Part shown: positions 24,037 to 35,531 of the stretch, piece after piece
Position numbering within the stretch: position 1 is the stretch's first letter
Layout: the number at the start of each line of letters is the position of its first letter
Assembly (NCBI GenBank): GCA_911728435.2
Contig: OU452216.1
Coordinates: 4,848,342 to 4,912,341, forward strand
Length of the DNA: 64,000 nt
Direction: 5' to 3'
From: Apoderus coryli
Lineage: Eukaryota > Arthropoda > Insecta > Coleoptera > Attelabidae
Translations under genes and position numbers: made by a program
Notes under the pieces: model-generated
The model's input: only the letters and a program-made list of their open reading frames with translations
The model's database searches: none
Told to the model about the DNA's origin: nothing

Positions 24037-24239
24037 TAGGTGGACGCCGAATTAGGTAAAAATAAAAAACTTAAATTAAATATAAAAATATCAAAAACAA
24101 TTTAAAAGAATAACGACGAATTACATACGAAAAAACACTTATTTTAACAAATTTAATAAACGTGATTTTGACAATCGTTCCAAAAGTAAATAATTAGTTT
24201 TAGAAAGAGATGGATACTGCATATACTGAAAGTAACAGA

Positions 24240-25017
24240 CACTCTTGTGCTAAGTAACTTCAATTATTGTGATATTGTGTATGGTCCTTGTTTGTTGAAG
24301 TCAGATCAAGACCGTATTCAGCTTGTACAAAAGTCCTGTTTAAGTTATGTACCTATACGGAATTAGAAAATATGATCCAATAAGCCACAAATTGGTTAGT
24401 GCAAAATGGCTTTCTATGAAAGATAGACGATTTAATCACGCTGCATGCCTTTATCACAATTTACTCCTTCACGGGCATCCACCATATTTGTTCAAAAAGA
24501 TTAGGTTTAGGTCTGATGTACACAATCTTAATCTGAGGTTTAAGGGTTTATTGTCTCCTCCAGCTCATCGCACCTTGTTATTCGAGCGATCCTTTTGCTA
24601 TAACGTCTATAGCATCTATAATGGAATTCCTCACAATTTTAAGACTTAAAGTAACAACGTTTCGTGTACTTCTTAGAAGAAAACTATTAAATTTGGTTTA
24701 ATTTTCATATTGTGTAGTGGTTATGATTTCAAATTTTATTTTATTTTAATTTTGTTTTCTTTTTGTTGTTTTTTTCTTTGTATTCATTGCAGTTCAAATT
24801 GATTTAGTTAATTGTAAGTTTTCGGGAACTGTTATAGATGTAGTAGTATAAAGTGTTAATTTTTCCTTTTGCAGTTATTTTTTTGGCTTGTTGTAGTTAT
24901 GATTGCGGTTGCTATATTGTAATTGTGATTGCGTTTTTATTATGTTACACGTTATGCATTGTAACTTTTTCTTTATATATGACTGCAAATAAACTGTTTT
25001 ATTATTATTATTATTAT
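24240..25017 (+). pseudogene. non-LTR retrotransposon 3' end
   Basis: Short C-terminal RT region: LSNFNYCDIVYGPCLLKS, then YGIRKYDPISHKLVSAKWLS, HPPYLFKKIRFRSDVHNLNL and SPPAHRTLLFERSFCYNV. Ends with GCAAATAAACTG and (TTA)n tail at 24998-25017. Very close in wording to the 28.1-kb copy, so the same subfamily. Confidence 0.85.
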
Positions 25018-25019
25018 AA

Positions 25020-25912
25020 ATTTTTAAACTCGAATTTCTCGAAAACCTTTAAGTTTTTCGAGAAAAAACAAGTATTTCGTTTTTATGTAGAAGACTTTAT
25101 TTTATCATATTTTTGACACAAATGGAATAAAAGTCACAAGAAAAAAAGTTAGGTTATAATTAAGGCAAGGGTCCCCCCCGTTTACCCGCCTATGGTCATC
25201 CTTTTTTATTCAATTTCATGTCAGTTTACGACATTTAACTAGTTGATTAAATATGCTACGTTTGATTAATTTATCTGTACTCGTTTCGAAAATATTTCAA
25301 AAAAATCATCCTCAGGCAGTCATCTTTAACACCCTGTATCTTTGTAAATAAGGACTTTACAATTTAGGTATTTTAGAAACACTTTGTATAATATGATTGT
25401 ATTTATTGTTTTTTTGTCTAAAGCGACGTGTGCCATATTGTCAGGCATGTATTTATTTTCATACCAGTAATTTTATTCGAAATGAATCGTCTGACAAATG
25501 TACAATAGCAACCCCTATACGAATGCTATACAAAGTCAAAATAATTATTGTCTAATTTAAAATTTGAAAAACCTATTACATCACCAATTCGTAATACCTT
25601 TACAATGTGTATAGAAATTGAAAAGGTTCCTTGTTTCCTGCTTCTAAATAATATTCACTAATTTACTACATAGTTGTATTGCACGGCAATCGGGGTTGAA
25701 AAAGAGGGTCTACTGCGTGGCATAATTGCCAGAAGGCCTCCCCCAGTGCCACGACTACAAAAAATTAAAACACCCATAGAGTATATTTGCCTCTAAACTC
25801 ATCAAAATAACTGTCGGACTTGCAACAGATGTTTTATCGGTTGATAAATTTGGAATGTTTATTTCACATAAGTTCAACTTCATATTGTATGTTCGAAACG
25901 AAATAATATTTT
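25020..25912. other. intergenic, no supported gene
   Basis: Contains ACACCCTGT at 25329-25337 and a short run of Cs near 25174. No recognised domain. Confidence 0.4.
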
Positions 25913-26050
25913 TATACGAGGGATGCCTTTTATATTTCGAGATTAGAGAACAAAAACAAATATTAATCATCGAAAATCACTTTATTGATTTTCAAAATGT
26001 TCCCCATGAAGATCTATACACTTTTGCATGCGTTTGAACCAATTGTCGAA

Positions 26051-27047
26051 TAGAAAGCAGATTGTTGGGTCGATGGGTATTTACTCTGACGAATGCATCA
26101 TACCGCATGGAGTTCCACAAGGCTCTGTCCTGGGTCCCATTTTATTCCTAATCTACATAAACGACATTTCATCTCTTGCAATAAGAGGTCAATTCACAGT
26201 ACTTGCTGACGATACTACTATTCTATGGTCTCATAAAGACCCTGCTTCATTGACAACAATAGTAACAGAGGACCTGGTGGTGATTAAGAGGTGGTGTGAC
26301 TCAAACCTTCTGTCCCTAAATGTAAGCAAAACTAAATTAGTATGCTTTAAGTATTTGTGTCCAGAGCAGATGGGTATTCGAGATGAACCATTGGAGATTA
26401 GTGACTCTAACAAATTTCTTGGACTAGTGATAGACAATAAGTTAAAATTTCATGACCATATATTGGCCTTAAGACAGAAACTAGCCAGAGGGTGTTACGC
26501 CGTTAGAGTTATAGCCAATGAACTTGGAGTGCAAACTGCAAGGCTAGCATATTTTTATAAAGAGCAGTAAGATTTGTTTGTCGCAAAAATAACAGACACT
26601 TGTAGGCCTCTGTTTAAGACTTTAAGGATATTACCATTGTGTGGTCTTTTATACTGGAAACGGCTTGCTTGATCTATAAAAAATTTGGTACTCAACTTGG
26701 ATCTTTCAACAAACCCTATAATACCAGGCAGATGTTTGACATTCCAATGCCGATTCCTCAAACGGAATTAACCAGGAATTCCCTAATTTATTTAAGCATA
26801 AAAATTTTTAACCATCTCCCTAATAATATTAAGGAGAATGGATTTTACAATCTAAATGAATATTTTGTGACCACGTTGGAGTGAAAATGATTTTAAAAAT
26901 GATTTTAATTGTGTATTGGCTTTGTTTGTAATTACTGTGATTTTGATTTTTGTGTGATTATTGTTAGCATAGGATGACATTTTTTTTTTGAGCTTTGTTT
27001 ACAAATACTAAGTATTTACAAAAATAAAGCATGTTTTGATTTGATTT
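26051..27047 (+). pseudogene. reverse transcriptase fragment nested in mariner
   Basis: From about 26079 the plus frame reads IPHGVPQGSVLGPILFLIYI (motif B), then FTVLADDTTIL (motif C with both aspartates), WCDSNLLSLNVSKTKLVCF and FLGLVIDNKLKFHDHI. Frames change near 26560. Later pieces include NTRQMFDIPMPIPQTELTRN and SIKIFNHLPNNIKE. The 3' end has AATAAAG and a TTTTGATTTGATTTGA tail, unlike the TTATT tails of the other copies, so it is a different family. Motif A and everything upstream are absent. Confidence 0.85.
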
Positions 27048-27390
27048 GACTCATCAAAATCGATGTTTTGGGTGCTCAAAAATGCAGTTGTTCTTTGAGC
27101 CGATGTGTGAGAACTCGGATTGTCGTGGTGAAGAGTGATCCGTCTTCGGCGGTTGGTTTTCCTGATTTCTTGGAAGACATCTGGCAAACCAATGGTTGTG
27201 TACCACTCAGAATTGACTGTTCTGCGTTGTTCTAGTGGTACGGTTGCGACATGTCCAGTTTTTCTGAAAAAACAGGCGACCATTTGCTTGGAAGTGCTTC
27301 GTGCGCGAACAACTTTTGTTAGATTTGGCTCATCTTGAAACACCCATACAGTCGACTGCTGTTTACTTTCGGGCTCATACGCGTAAATCC
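27048..27390 (-). pseudogene. mariner transposase, middle part
   Basis: Minus-strand reading gives YAYEPESKQQSTVWVFQDE, KTGHVATVPLEQRRTVNSEW, then ITLHHDNPSSHTSAQ with the second catalytic aspartate and FLSTQNIDF. The third aspartate was in the part replaced at the retrotransposon junction. The right side is deleted at about 27390, close to codons for the first aspartate region. Confidence 0.85.
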
Positions 27391-27436
27391 ACGACCAGGG
27401 TTGCCAAATCCCGAAATATAACAGGCAACCCTCGTA

Positions 27437-27640
27437 TTTTTATGTTTAGATTTAAAGGATATATGACCGTAAATAATTAGAATTATATTTTATTAAACAA
27501 AAGAAATGATGTAAATGAATTTACGAGAATTAAGCGGACGCAAAAATGACGTAATTAAAATTTCTGTTATGCAAAAAGTTCATAGACATTATGTAATTAT
27601 TATAGTTCCATTGAAGATGTATTATGAACGTTTTCAAACA
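27437..27640. repeat. 200-bp segment duplicated at 46.43-46.63 kb
   Basis: The sequence directly outside the mariner right end (GATTTAAAGGATATAT, then GAATTTACGAGAATTAAGCG and GTATTATGAACGTTTTCAA) is nearly identical to 46429-46626. The match stops sharply after GAACGTTTTCAA at both loci. It is non-coding as far as I can read. Confidence 0.9.
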
Positions 27641-28138
27641 ATTTACAACTGACTTTTTTTTATAATAGAACTATGCGTTCGGTGTGAGCAGGATTGTATC
27701 GAAAATTTTTTAGGCAAATGATTGCCCTGACGAGATGACACGTTTCAGAGCCGCTCTAGTTTATAGAATAAGAAAATCAACTTAATTTACTGAGACTTGA
27801 TCTGGAGAGTTTAGCAAACTACTGTTGGAAGTTGAACTAGTGTTGTCCAGTTTGAATTTTAAAAAAAGCGGGACAATAAAGTAGATTATAGGGGGCAAGC
27901 GAAAAATTGTTAAGGTGAAAAGTAAAAAAGAAAACTTTAAAATACTGCTTTTGTTTTATTACAAAAACTAACCAAATATTTAATGCAAATTTTTATCTAT
28001 AGACCACGTATCCGATTTGAACGATTTTTCCTTTTGATTGAGTTGTTGTTTCTTTGAGAAACTTGATATGCTTTTGCCATTTCGCAGAAATTTATTTTTT
28101 TATTAATACAGGGTGTAACAATTGATAAACTAAACTAA
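27641..28138. other. intergenic, with ACAGGGTGT before the retrotransposon
   Basis: AGACCACGTATCCGATTT (about 27999-28016) is repeated in reverse complement at about 29108-29125 on the other side of the 28.1-29.0 kb retrotransposon, so the retrotransposon may lie in a small inverted-repeat element. ACAGGGTGT is at 28108-28116 and ACACCCTGT at 29219-29227, also inverted. Confidence 0.45.
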
Positions 28139-28139
28139 C

Positions 28140-28998
28140 TGATGCCTTGGTGCTCAGTAATTTTAATTACTGTGATGTAGTATATAGTCATAGTTTATTA
28201 AATGTTGATAAAAACCGCATCGAACGTGTACAGAAATCTTGCTTGCGATACATATTCGGCATCAGGAAATATGACCGAGTAAGCCATAAACTCGTTGATG
28301 TCAAGTGGCTCTCCATGGAAGCTCGTAGACATCTTCATTCAGCGGTTTTATTCCACTCTATTCTGACCCGGGGACAGCCTCCATACTTATATAATAAAAT
28401 CATATTCCGTTCTGACGTTCACAATGTGAATATTAGATACCGTAATCTTCTTTCACCCCCAGCTCATAGAACTTCAAGTTTCGAGAGATCATTTTCCTTT
28501 CAGATATATAAGTTGTATAATAAGATTCAGGATACTTTGAAGTCGTTAAGCCTTTCCACATTCAAACGAAAATTGCGTGATCTTTTGTTAAATTCACTCT
28601 TATAAAAGATATTGTCAACATTCTTTTGTGTTATTAACTAGAATTTTGTTTACTAGGTTACATTTATTTTTTCATTTTTTTTTTATTATTGTTGTAATAT
28701 TAATTATATTTCTATTTCTTAGTCTACTTGTTACCTGGTTAATTAGCCTAAGACTCTGTATGTATTGTGGTGTTTGCATTTTGTTTATTAGGATTTTTTT
28801 TTTGTAGAATTTTGTATTTTAAGGTACGTACGGTTAGCATATATTATGTTTTTTTTTTCTCGGGCCTAGATTTCAAAATCAGTAGTTATACTGCCATCTA
28901 GCCCTTTTTGTAGTTCTAGTTTTTTTGGTAATGTAATAATTATTACAGTTGTAACTTGTTTTTTTTTTTTTTTTGAACTGCAAATAAATTTATTATTA
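28140..28998 (+). mobile_element. 5'-truncated non-LTR retrotransposon, open C-terminal frame
   Basis: A 152-codon open frame (28147-28605) covers only the end of the RT protein: LSNFNYCDVVYSHSLLN, RYIFGIRKYDRVSHKLVDVK, QPPYLYNKIIFRSDVHNVNI, SPPAHRTSSFERSFSFQI and a basic tail ending LLLNSLL. The frame continues upstream of the first methionine, so no real start is present. A 380-bp 3' UTR follows and ends in GCAAATAAATTTATTATT (about 28981-28998). The lack of stops suggests a fairly young insertion. Confidence 0.85.
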
Positions 28999-28999
28999 T

Positions 29000-30125
29000 T
29001 ATATGTAGTGTTTTTCATAAAATTAGCAACACCGTGTGTAATTCCACAATGGCACTAGCAAGTTAGAACTCATATCGCAGTCAAGGCTTATCTTTTATTC
29101 GATTGGAAATCGGATACGTGGTCTAGATCAAAATTAGCAATAAAAATCTGGTTATTTTTTTTTAATTTATTTTTTGCACCATCTTGAACGGCTCACTGGC
29201 CGTCACTGTCTTTATAAAACACCCTGTATAATTAGCCAAGTTTTCTGGTATGTATGAGGAATATACAGGGTGTCCCGAAATTAGCTAAAAATAATTTAAG
29301 GGGACATTCACCAAGCAAAAATAAGATGTTTTTTTCATAAGAACATAATATATCGAACAATGCTTCGTTTTTTTTATGTATACAAAAGTCTCTTTTTAGA
29401 TAAAAGTAAAAAAAGCAGACAAGAAATAAGTTGGAACAAAATTTGTTCTGACCCACCCCAGCCTAACCCACCCCTAACATTTTCCTAACCATGGGATATC
29501 ATATTTTATAATAATATAATAAGTGAACAATCTGAAAATTGTCAGATCTTTTACGATTGTGCGTATTCTTCCGACATCAAACTGATTAAAATTTCTACCC
29601 CCCTTGCGGCTTACTGATCAACCTCTAGGTACCGGTTAGTCCATTCTGTTAACAGTTAACCTTTAAAAGTATTGAACATTGAGAGATAATAATTTCGAAT
29701 TCTTGGAATATAATTTCGAATCAAACGATTAAATTGTAAAAGTTTAAATCATGGATGATAATAATATCATGACAGAAATAATTTTCCAGTTTTCAGAGCA
29801 GATTTGGTTGTTTTCACAAGTTTTCGAGGTTAAGTGACAGACAATCACAAAAAAAAAAAGATGATCTTTCGGTTTCGCCAAATATTCAGTTCAGTATAAT
29901 CACATTTATTTGTTCAGATCAATCACTACGAAAGAATAGCTCTATATGGGATGTGACATTTGTTAGGTTATATTCTATCTTCTATCACAAATATGGAAAA
30001 TTAGTCCATTGACGATTGGCGCCCTTCGGCCTTACTGTTGAACGATCTGCAAATGATAGGGGATTATGCAGTTTTAGGAACACGAACGAATTGAGAACAT
30101 GAGGACATTTACGGACCACTTAAGG
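29000..30125. other. intergenic, no supported gene
   Basis: Two inverted ACAGGGTGT-type motifs (29219-29227 and 29265-29273) lie 46 bp apart. The minus frame 29232-29456 shows no domain. Confidence 0.4.
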
Positions 30126-30205
30126 AATTGTTAACTGCCATTTTTCAAGACCATGGGCACCAAGACCGCCAGCTCTTAACCTAGTGGATTTCTGGCGTTG
30201 ATTGT
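30125..30205 (+). pseudogene. possible DDE transposase scrap
   Basis: WAPRPPALNLVDFW on the plus strand is close to the WPPRSPDLNPLDFFLWG block around the third catalytic residue of IS630/Tc1-type transposases. Flanking codons are too decayed to extend it. This is a short match and may be chance. Confidence 0.35.
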
Positions 30206-30793
30206 TTGACATCAGAAATTTCATTATACAGTTACAAGGGATTGTTTCTACAAGAGTCCATTACCACAGTATAATACCTAAATAATACAGTATTCTGACT
30301 CTTCGCTTGCGAGGCGGTCCTGCGCATCTCGTCGCGCATGCCGCCATTATGGGTTAAAACGTCACAATAATCGCATAGACGTAGATAGATATCGTTAACG
30401 CCTGTGTTCAATATATAGTTCATTGTCGGCGTATACGAGATAAATAAATATTGTGTTTGTAATCTAATTCTGTGTTTTTGGTATAGTTAAAAGAAAACCA
30501 GCTTCTAGTTTCTTATCGCAGATAATATGGAATTAAATTTAACTTGAGAACATCAAAAAAATGAAGCTTGCAATTTCTGAGTTCTTTCCATAGTCACAGT
30601 TAATAAGTTTTTAATTCAATTAGTCAAAACTAAACTATATTTTCTCAAAAACTTGACAACTTCAAAAATCAACAATGACACCACTTTATACAATGTATAA
30701 AAAACAATAATAATAATTCAAAATATACGAAGTGTATTTCCAACAATAGTGTTCTTGAGAATTAAAAGGATTTTATTTTTATTAACGTGTCTT

Positions 30794-30906
30794 ATGATTA
30801 ATACAATGAACAATTGGGGAGGACATGTGTGTGCTGCAAAATGTTGTCCCAATATGCGGTACACTTGCTCTAAACATTTTTTTCGCTTCCCCAAAGATCC
30901 TGTTAG
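30794..30906 (+). CDS. THAP-like zinc-finger first exon
   Basis: From ATG at 30806 (an in-frame ATG lies at 30794) the exon reads VCAAKCCPNMR, then YTCSKHFFRFPKDPVR. This is the start of a THAP domain: C-x4-C followed by N, and about 15 residues later the FPKDP motif. It stops at GTTAG/GTGAGT, a consensus 5' splice site at 30907, in the position where many THAP genes have their first intron. THAP domains are C2CH DNA-binding modules of host regulators and of P-element transposases. The remaining zinc ligands (C-x2-H) would be in a later exon that I could not find, so the gene may continue outside the window, or the exon may be an orphan. Confidence 0.6.
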
Positions 30907-30909
30907 GTG

Positions 30910-31165
30910 AGTAATAAGTAAAAATAAAGATGAATACTAGATAATTTTACGTTTATAACAACTATTTGTATAACCGTAAAATTTATATTACGAAATGACA
31001 GTATCTAATATGTTTTTAAACTAAATGCAAGTGAAACATAAACACAAGTTGTCGCGTGGCGAGATAGCATGATAACGCAATCAGCTAGGGGTTATATTAT
31101 TGACAATATATATATATATATATACTTCGTAATTAAATTTTCTTAGACTTCCAATACTTATATTC
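30910..31165. other. sequence after the THAP-like exon, with a TA run
   Basis: An intron if the splice donor is used. It contains a (TA)n run at about 31104-31124. Confidence 0.35.
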
Positions 31166-31167
31166 TT

Positions 31168-31380
31168 GATTTCGGATTCTTGGGTTCAAGTCTGGATAGT
31201 AAAACATCAAATATCATTCCATTTTTTTATAAAATTTTATTTTGAGACGTTTCGACTGAAAGTTCAAGTCTTTTTCAATCTTTATCATAGTGTCATGATG
31301 TTTATGGTCAATTTTATAAAAAAAATTGAATGATATTTCATGTTTTACTATCCAGACTTGAAACCAAGAATCCGAATTCA
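31168..31380. repeat. foldback insertion, ~70-bp arms
   Basis: The left arm 31168-31237 (TCGGATTCTTGGGTTCAAGT, CTGGATAGTAAAACATCAAA) is matched in reverse complement by 31309-31380. The ~70-bp loop contains, on the minus strand, GACT...AGTC paired directly before GAAACG. TA runs lie on both outer sides. Non-coding. Confidence 0.88.
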
Positions 31381-31399
31381 AGTATATATATATATAGCT

Positions 31400-31972
31400 C
31401 TTGTTTGACTAAAATTGCTGAGAACAGGATTCAGTTGATGCAGAATTCAGGCACACGGCTTGTATGTGGAATTCGTAGGGGTGAAAGAGGCTAGCGCTAA
31501 GATTAAGGAAATCGGCTGGTTAAGAATGAAACAACATCAGATTTTCATTCACTAATTTTGATTAATAAAATCATCACATGGAAAAAGGTGGAATACTTAT
31601 ATGAAAGATTGAAGTTCCGGGGATCTGTGTATGATGTGAATATTCCTCATAAAACTGTCATTACGCCACCGCTACACTCAACATCAATCTTTGAGCGGTC
31701 ATTTTCCTATACGGTTTCAAAATATTACAACGCTCTATCGGAGAATATAAAAAGTTTACAGGGGTTTTCGTTTCAGAGCGCTGTCTGACACGTAATAGAA
31801 CAAATTAATTTGTAAACATAAGCTACCTACTTAATTTGGCCAGCGATGTAAAACAATTTTCAGATAGATTTAAGCTAAAATATAAGTTAAATTTAGGTTA
31901 AGTTAGGAAGCACTGCTTGAACTTTTGTAAAAATGTCTTTATTTTTACTAATAAAGTCTTTTTTATTATTAT
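31400..31972 (+). pseudogene. non-LTR retrotransposon 3' end, decayed
   Basis: The plus strand gives ENRIQLMQNSGTRLVCGIRR, then KFRGSVYDVNIPHKTVITPP and HSTSIFERSFSYTV. These correspond to the VQKSCLR(Y/L)xFGIRK and FERSFSY blocks of the 28.1-kb copy. The 3' end has TAATAAAGTC and TTTTTTATTATTATAA at about 31950-31972. Frameshifts separate the blocks. Confidence 0.75.
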
Positions 31973-31974
31973 AA

Positions 31975-34900
31975 CACCACTCAAGGCTATTTTCAATCAC
32001 TATGACGCCCCAAAAGAACTTGACAGCCATATTATTATGTACGTAAATATTTTTACAAAAATAAAAATACAGTACTGTGGTTAGAAACCGAAAACTATAA
32101 TTATTTTTAGTCAGGACCTGTTTTTTAACCCAAAATGGCGGCGTCATACGTCATAGTTTGAAATTATTTCGCTCAAAGTGTCAACGTGGACTCGGAATGC
32201 TGTGTGTGCCATTACTGTCAGAATTCTGCGCATAACGTTGTTGACACGGGGTGTAAGTAATTTGCGTAGAATCCTGACTGTTTCAGAGGGTTAGGGACTG
32301 TTGTGGAACCAAAGGTAAGACATACGGTACTGGTAGCGCCATCTCATGAGTGTAGAGATATACCGATGCCTTTCAAATAGGTTGTTCGATATAATAATAA
32401 TATTAAAGGGGGAAATATTCGACAAGTACATTAGGTATATATTTTACTTAAACGTACGTATGTATTTGTTCATACAAAAAAACGCATAACAAAACACTAT
32501 TGCCATCAAAATAACCAGACATTTCTATAAAATAATAGACTACACAAATTTAAAGCAATTACAGCATGTAGACGAGGTTATTGCCCCATCTCTGGAAGGT
32601 TCTCCCTGCCAACGACACGCCACTGACCTAACGCAAAGGGTGTAACATGGCTCGTCAAAATAGTATATTATAGCCCTACGAACAACGCTGCGCTCGGCGA
32701 GAGCGCGAGTGAGACAGAGATCTAACAAGAGGGGGCTACCAACCCTCCCTACTAAAACCGGCATGTGTAGAGTCTGTTTCTGTGTTCTATGGAGGTTCTT
32801 ATTTTATTATTCACCATCTGCCGGTTGATCAGTATAAGCGGGAGGTCGTTGTGTATACGTTTGGATTATTGTGAAACGAAAGTGACTGCGGTTTGAACGT
32901 TTTTAATTTTATATGATAACCTCGAAAACGGTGTAACTTACTACTGTAACCATAGTGTTTCGTGAATAAAGAAATTAAAGTGTGAGGAATGTTTATAAGT
33001 GTGTTCTGTTTTTAGTTTTGTTTTATTTATTTTTTTCGTGTAAGTACCAGTAAAATACGATACCAAAACAATTTTAGTATTTTATGAAGTTTTCTTTGTT
33101 TGTTGAATCTGTAGATCTTACATGTAAACGCGTGTGCGCGCCAAAAACGTGGTTTTTTCTAATTGCTCAGTTTAAAAAAAGAGGATAAATACACTAGACC
33201 TTAAAAGTCAAATCTTCTACTCAATATACACCACAAGGATAGCTACCTATTTGAAATGTAAATATTTTATTCATTAATTATTGCTTTTTTTGATTTTTCT
33301 GTTGGAGTGCTGTGTTTATGTCCATTTTATTATAATTGTGTAATGTGTGCAGAAAAACGTAAAAATAACCATGAATATCACTAGAAATAACTTAAGGTTT
33401 TACCTTTGCTACTTGGATATTTACTTCCTTGGTTCTTTGTTATAGCATATACTTAGCAACTTTTCCATTTTTACTTTCGTTTGTACAAGATAAACGTGTT
33501 CGTTTCTTTATTAGGTATTTACTTATTGTTTATTTTTATTTAACAAATAATTATTATTTACAAAATGTTGCTACTTTTACGTTTTTTTTTGCAACTTGTG
33601 TGGAATTGCTGTGATAGTTAAGTACTTTTCTTCTTTGTTTGAAACTTTAAGTGATCCAAAAAGGTAAAACTAACTTCTAAATAATTCTTTGTTTAGGTGG
33701 GTAGCTATAATCATACTTTCTGTGTTTTCTTTTACTGGGGTAGGTACCTATCTACGGTGTAGGTAGACCCTTTTTTATGGCTTAACCCTCAGATGCTATA
33801 CAGACCCAAGTTCTTTGAGATGGAATTTTATAGGTAGATAGGTACTTACTTTTCTACTAGGTTTGTTCAGAGTAGGTATATTCAAGGGCGAGAGTTACAT
33901 AGGTACCTACTTACCGACCCTTGTAGGTATCCTCAACGGAACCGTATTTTTATAACAGTCACGAAAAAAAAAACATACTTTAACTAAGCTTAATAAATAT
34001 TAGAAAATTTCCCCTTCAGACGGTCGGAAGATTTGAAATTTTATGTTAAAATTGATGATGATTTTTGATGCAAAAAAATATAAAAATTGGGGGTTACCCT
34101 GTATTAATATTTATTAAAAAATATACATAAGTAGGTGCCTAAAGTAGGCAAGTCTATAAGTACTAGGATATCCCAACAAATTAAATTATTAAAGCTTTCA
34201 TACTTATAATAAAAAACTTTAATTATTAAGAATTTTAAATTTAATTTTACCTATGTGACCTTGTAGCATGGCAAACTTATTTATTTTATAGAATAATGTG
34301 TAATTATTTATATTTGAATGGTTTATATTAGGTAAATTTGGTGGTATTTTTCAATATTCACACAAATTTAATAAAGGTTTTGTGAAAAATTTTATGCCAT
34401 GCATAATTTTTGAAATTCTCGATTATTTGTCTTACACTGCATCACCTTGACCGTGTTTTTTGTCTATCTGGATATTTTTCAGCAAAACATTCACCGTAGA
34501 TAATACCTACCTACATAAATTTAAATAATCTTCGTGCTTGTAGTTTGGTCGCCCCGGCATGATTACTTGTCAAATAACTAGAAATAATGACATTTTAATT
34601 TTTTTTAACGTCGTCCTAGCCTAGCAAAATTTAAAGAACAGCATTTTAATGCTAAAGATAGCATTACCTATAAAATTTCGGGGGTTCCATATGAAAAAAA
34701 TTACTTTTTAAGTTTTTTACTCCGTTTTTTTATACTTAAGTAACTTAATTTTTAGGTATGCTTAATTTTTGTCACCCTGTATTAATTTAAATTCAACGTA
34801 TTTACTCAATTTTTTGGCGTAAAATATTAATATTTCAAAACAGGCTTGGGATGATTAATATCAATTGATTAAAATCAGATTTAAAAAAAAAATATGATTA

Positions 34901-34980
34901 ATTTAAAAAGAGTTTTAAAATTTTAACACTTAATGTACTTATTTAATTTAAAAAAATAGTCTCCAAAGTCAAATAAAAAT
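31975..34980. other. intergenic, GC-richer patch at 32.64-33.05 kb
   Basis: No protein domain found. The patch at 32640-33050 has higher GC, a GAGA-like GCGCGAGTGAGACAGAGA block, a TCAGT initiator-like site (about 32828) and a GTAAGT donor-like site (about 33041). It could be a promoter with a non-coding first exon. Between 33.7 and 33.95 kb GTAGGTACCTA-type words cluster. Confidence 0.35.
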
Positions 34981-35033
34981 CAAATCTCCACAAAAATAAA
35001 TGTAATAGAAATTCATAACTATTGTCCAAACAT

Positions 35034-35063
35034 GTTTCGGAACTCATCCAGTTCCAGCATCAG
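35034..35063 (-). other. hammerhead-like hairpin motif
   Basis: Minus strand: CTGATGCT, stem GGAAC, loop TGGATGA, stem GTTCC, then GAAAC. The 5-bp stem is perfect. Compare the cores at 35380-35409 and 63143-63171. Confidence 0.45.
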
Positions 35064-35268
35064 TGGCGAAAAGAGAAACTTTACAAAATGATTCCTTTCA
35101 ATTTCTTTTTGGGTTCTGGAAATATACTTATTTATCGATAAGCACATGGCTGTACGTAATTGTACTATGAACAAGTCACTATTTTTGTAAAATAAATGTT
35201 TATTATAAGTAGGTATTGTATTAATGAAATATTAAAATTACATTAAGATAAATTAACATGATTTTTGT

Positions 35269-35531
35269 ATATCTTTACTGTTTTTATTTTTAAGGATGTA
35301 GGTTCGTATAATAATACAATTATCTTAAGAAATAAAAATATTTCATTTTTATTTCCATGTCCAACCTTTAGATAACGAGGTTTCGTCGCATTATTTGCGA
35401 CTTCGTCAGGTTTATTATTTATTATTTTTTAAAAATTATGCTTTTTGACACAAAATGAAATATTTTTATTTCCTAAGATAATTGTATTATTATACGAACC
35501 TACATCCCTAAAAATTAAAACAGTAAAGATA
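35269..35531. repeat. foldback insertion, ~80-bp arms
   Basis: The left arm 35269-35350 (ATCTTTACTGTTTTTATTTT, AAGGATGTAGGTTCGTATAA) is the reverse complement of 35451-35531 with few mismatches. The loop holds the hammerhead-like motif of 35380-35409. Same design as the element at 31.2 kb but unrelated arm sequence. Confidence 0.9.
35380..35409 (-). other. hammerhead-like hairpin motif in foldback loop
   Basis: Minus strand: CTGACGA, one A, stem GTCGC, loop AAATAAT, stem GCGAC, then GAAAC. CUGANGA and GAAA are the invariant core of hammerhead ribozymes and stem II would be the 5-bp perfect hairpin. The extra base between CUGACGA and the stem departs from the textbook core, and stems I and III were not found. 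Confidence 0.45.

Larger units (their letters stand above)
25917..27434 (-). mobile_element. mariner with a retrotransposon inserted in it
   Basis: The left end CGAGGGATGCCTTTTATATT is preceded by TA (25915-25916); the right end GGCAACCCTCG is followed by TA (27435-27436). Mariner sequence covers 25917-26050 (transposase 3' end, reading leftwards) and 27048-27434 (middle part and right terminus). The middle holds an RT element. About 140 bp of mariner found in the 45.5-kb copy (45592-45729) is missing at the junction, and a second deletion links the MDE-region codons to the right terminus at about 27390. Confidence 0.85.
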
